From a virus, in IMG/VR virus record IMGVR_UViG_3300027741_001771, positions 1 to 43,374 of that record: a stretch of DNA of 43,374 nt; one strand, written 5' to 3'. Each line of letters starts with the position of its first letter. Position 1 is the first letter of the stretch. The position numbers and the translations under genes are program-made. Positions 42,237 to 43,374 of the stretch are shown one piece after another. Below the pieces are notes generated by a model. It made no database searches, was not told where the DNA came from, and saw only the letters and a program-made list of their open reading frames with translations.

Positions 42237-43162
42237 GTGATAATCAAAAGACATTAAACGAATTAGTATCCGTTCACCTAGGTAAGGCAGGTGACGGTAC
42301 AGTAGTTAAACCTTATGTGACTCCTGATAGTGTTGATGAGTCTCTACTGGTGGCTGTTCCTAGGCAGCTTAATCGTACTGCATATGAACTTCAGGATGAC
42401 AATTTGCCTTTCACTGGGTATGATGCATGGAATGCTTATGAATTTTCAACGTTGCTTAAGAACGGTTTCCCTATCTCTGGCTGGCTAAAGTTTGTCTGTC
42501 CTAGCGATAGCCCTAACATTGTAGAATCCAAGTCAGTAAAGCTATATCTTAACTCTTACAATATGGCCAAGCTAATGGATACCCCTGAGGATCTATGGAT
42601 GATTGAAGATCAGATCTCTTCTCATCTGAGCAAGGCTGTAGGTGCAGATGTATTCGTTCAAATTGCAATTGGTCATGTTGATGAGTCAGCACCTATCAGA
42701 GGTGACTTTACTTCGCTGGAATCATATTGTAATGTACTTGAACTATCTTTTGACGAGTATACTGAAAGGTCCGATATCCTTCAGGTTGTTCCTAGCATTG
42801 GTCGCTATGAGCGTTGGCGTTCACATTCGCTACGTTCTAATTGCAGAGTAACTAACCAACCTGATTGGGGCGACGTATACGTTCATATTAAAGGTAAGAA
42901 CGCTGTAACACCTGAATCTCTTCTGCAGTATATTGTAAGCATGCGTAAAGAGAATCACTTCCACGAAGAGATTTGTGAATGCATTTATAAGCGCTTGTAT
43001 GACATTCTTCAGCCAGAGGAACTTCTAGTTGCTTGTTTGTATACTCGTCGCGGCGGTATTGACATTAATCCTGTTCGTGCGTCTGATTCTGAAGTATTGT
43101 TTAAGTACGCAAACTCCTTGGTGTCTGAGTTTAACTTCTGCAAAAAGACGATGAGGCAATAA
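42233..43162 (+). CDS. queF: NADPH-dependent 7-cyano-7-deazaguanine reductase QueF
   Basis: A 309-residue bimodular (E. coli-type) QueF reducing preQ0 to preQ1. ESKSVKLYLNSYN (98-110) is the QueF substrate/NADPH motif. C204 (LRSNCRVTNQPDWG) is the thioimide-forming cysteine, D211 the proton donor, and H244-E245 (NHFHEEICE) complete the site. The C-terminal CLYTRRGGIDINPVR matches E. coli. It is the last preQ1 step of this cluster. QueC, needed to make its substrate, is not in the window. Confidence 0.93.
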   Translation: MSDNQKTLNELVSVHLGKAGDGTVVKPYVTPDSVDESLLVAVPRQLNRTAYELQDDNLPFTGYDAWNAYEFSTLLKNGFPISGWLKFVCPSDSPNIVESKSVKLYLNSYNMAKLMDTPEDLWMIEDQISSHLSKAVGADVFVQIAIGHVDESAPIRGDFTSLESYCNVLELSFDEYTERSDILQVVPSIGRYERWRSHSLRSNCRVTNQPDWGDVYVHIKGKNAVTPESLLQYIVSMRKENHFHEEICECIYKRLYDILQPEELLVACLYTRRGGIDINPVRASDSEVLFKYANSLVSEFNFCKKTMRQ

Positions 43163-43362
43163 TGGATTCACCTGATAAGAATGTAAATGAAGTCTGTGAA
43201 GAGTTTATTGCTAGATCTTTTCACGGATATAACAAGTACGGTGTTACAACAGAAAGAACCGATCTAGACTTTGATCAATGGATTCAGCATCTTAAAGAAG
43301 AACTTATGGATGCTGTAGTCTATATCCATAGAGTGCAAAAGGAACGAAATGAATCTAAGTGA
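43162..43362 (+). CDS. Short MazG-like protein
   Basis: A 66-residue protein resembling the helical core of MazG-type nucleotide pyrophosphohydrolases (KYGVTTERTDLDFDQWIQHL, then KEELMDAVVYIHRV, with the EExxD acidic motif). Phage proteins of this size may hydrolyse dNTPs or regulate. Its ATG overlaps the queF stop by one base. Confidence 0.6.
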   Translation: MDSPDKNVNEVCEEFIARSFHGYNKYGVTTERTDLDFDQWIQHLKEELMDAVVYIHRVQKERNESK

Positions 43363-43374
43363 AGCACTAGCGAG
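43349..43374 (+). CDS. Start of the next gene, cut by window edge
   Basis: ATG at 43349 (MNLSEALA...) has AAGGA five bases upstream and overlaps the MazG-like gene in another frame. Only eight codons are visible, so no product can be named. Confidence 0.45.

Noticed and set aside
1-43374. tRNA genes, CRISPR arrays, integrase or insertion sequences
   Set aside because: None was seen: gaps are too short for tRNAs, repeats are coding fibre modules and no recombinase or transposase motifs occur.

Overview
The window is part of the genome of a strictly lytic, T4-like contractile-tailed phage (Caudoviricetes) of the type common in seawater. The evidence is gene order and content. A T4-type run of head and tail genes (gp13, 14, 15, 16, 17, 18, 19, 20, 67, 21, 22, 23) is followed by a gp3-like tail protein and then uvsY, uvsW, gp55, gp47 and gp46. 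Asn/Ser/Thr-rich fibres, 2-oxoglutarate oxygenases and a peptide deformylase are typical of marine T4-like phages. All genes lie on the + strand and are tightly packed, with many stop/start overlaps. No tRNA, integrase, IS element or CRISPR array was seen, and no gene-free stretch exceeds about 100 bases. The host cannot be read from the sequence; a Gram-negative marine bacterium is likely.

Layout. (1) 1-8214: six fibre/adhesin genes (the first cut by the left edge) and a small protein. Three of them are tandem paralogues with polyglycine cores. (2) 8238-10569: a small auxiliary cluster with two 2OG-Fe(II) oxygenases, a cupin, a P-loop kinase-like protein and an unknown. (3) 10626-17079: a second fibre region with a BppU-like protein, two very long repetitive fibres and two small proteins. 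(4) 17103-31231: the morphogenesis block from neck to major capsid protein plus a tube-family tail protein. It is punctuated by T4-type late promoters (NATAAATA) placed just upstream of gp13, gp18, gp67, gp22, gp23 and the gp3-like gene. The gp23 reading frame is broken by a one-base shift near codon 36. (5) 31232-37424: recombination, replication and late-transcription genes (uvsY, uvsW, gp55, gp47, gp46) and peptide deformylase, behind a strong sigma70-type promoter.

(6) 37460-43362 is the most interesting part: a 7-deazaguanine cluster. It encodes QueE, a phosphoribosyltransferase, a QueD variant, FolE, a PD-(D/E)XK-like nuclease, a small TGT/DpdA-like base-exchange enzyme, a formyltransferase-like protein, a NadR-like P-loop kinase, QueF and a MazG-like protein. 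FolE, QueD, QueE and QueF cover the route from GTP to preQ1 except for QueC, which is not in the window. The TGT-like enzyme would be the candidate for inserting the base into phage DNA. The formyltransferase overlapping it suggests, as inference only, that the base could be modified further, for example by N-formylation of preQ1. The neighbouring nuclease would fit a modify-self, cut-unmodified strategy.

The genes work together as a late virion module read by the phage sigma factor gp55, encoded in the window, and an early/middle module of recombination and base-modification enzymes read from host-type promoters.
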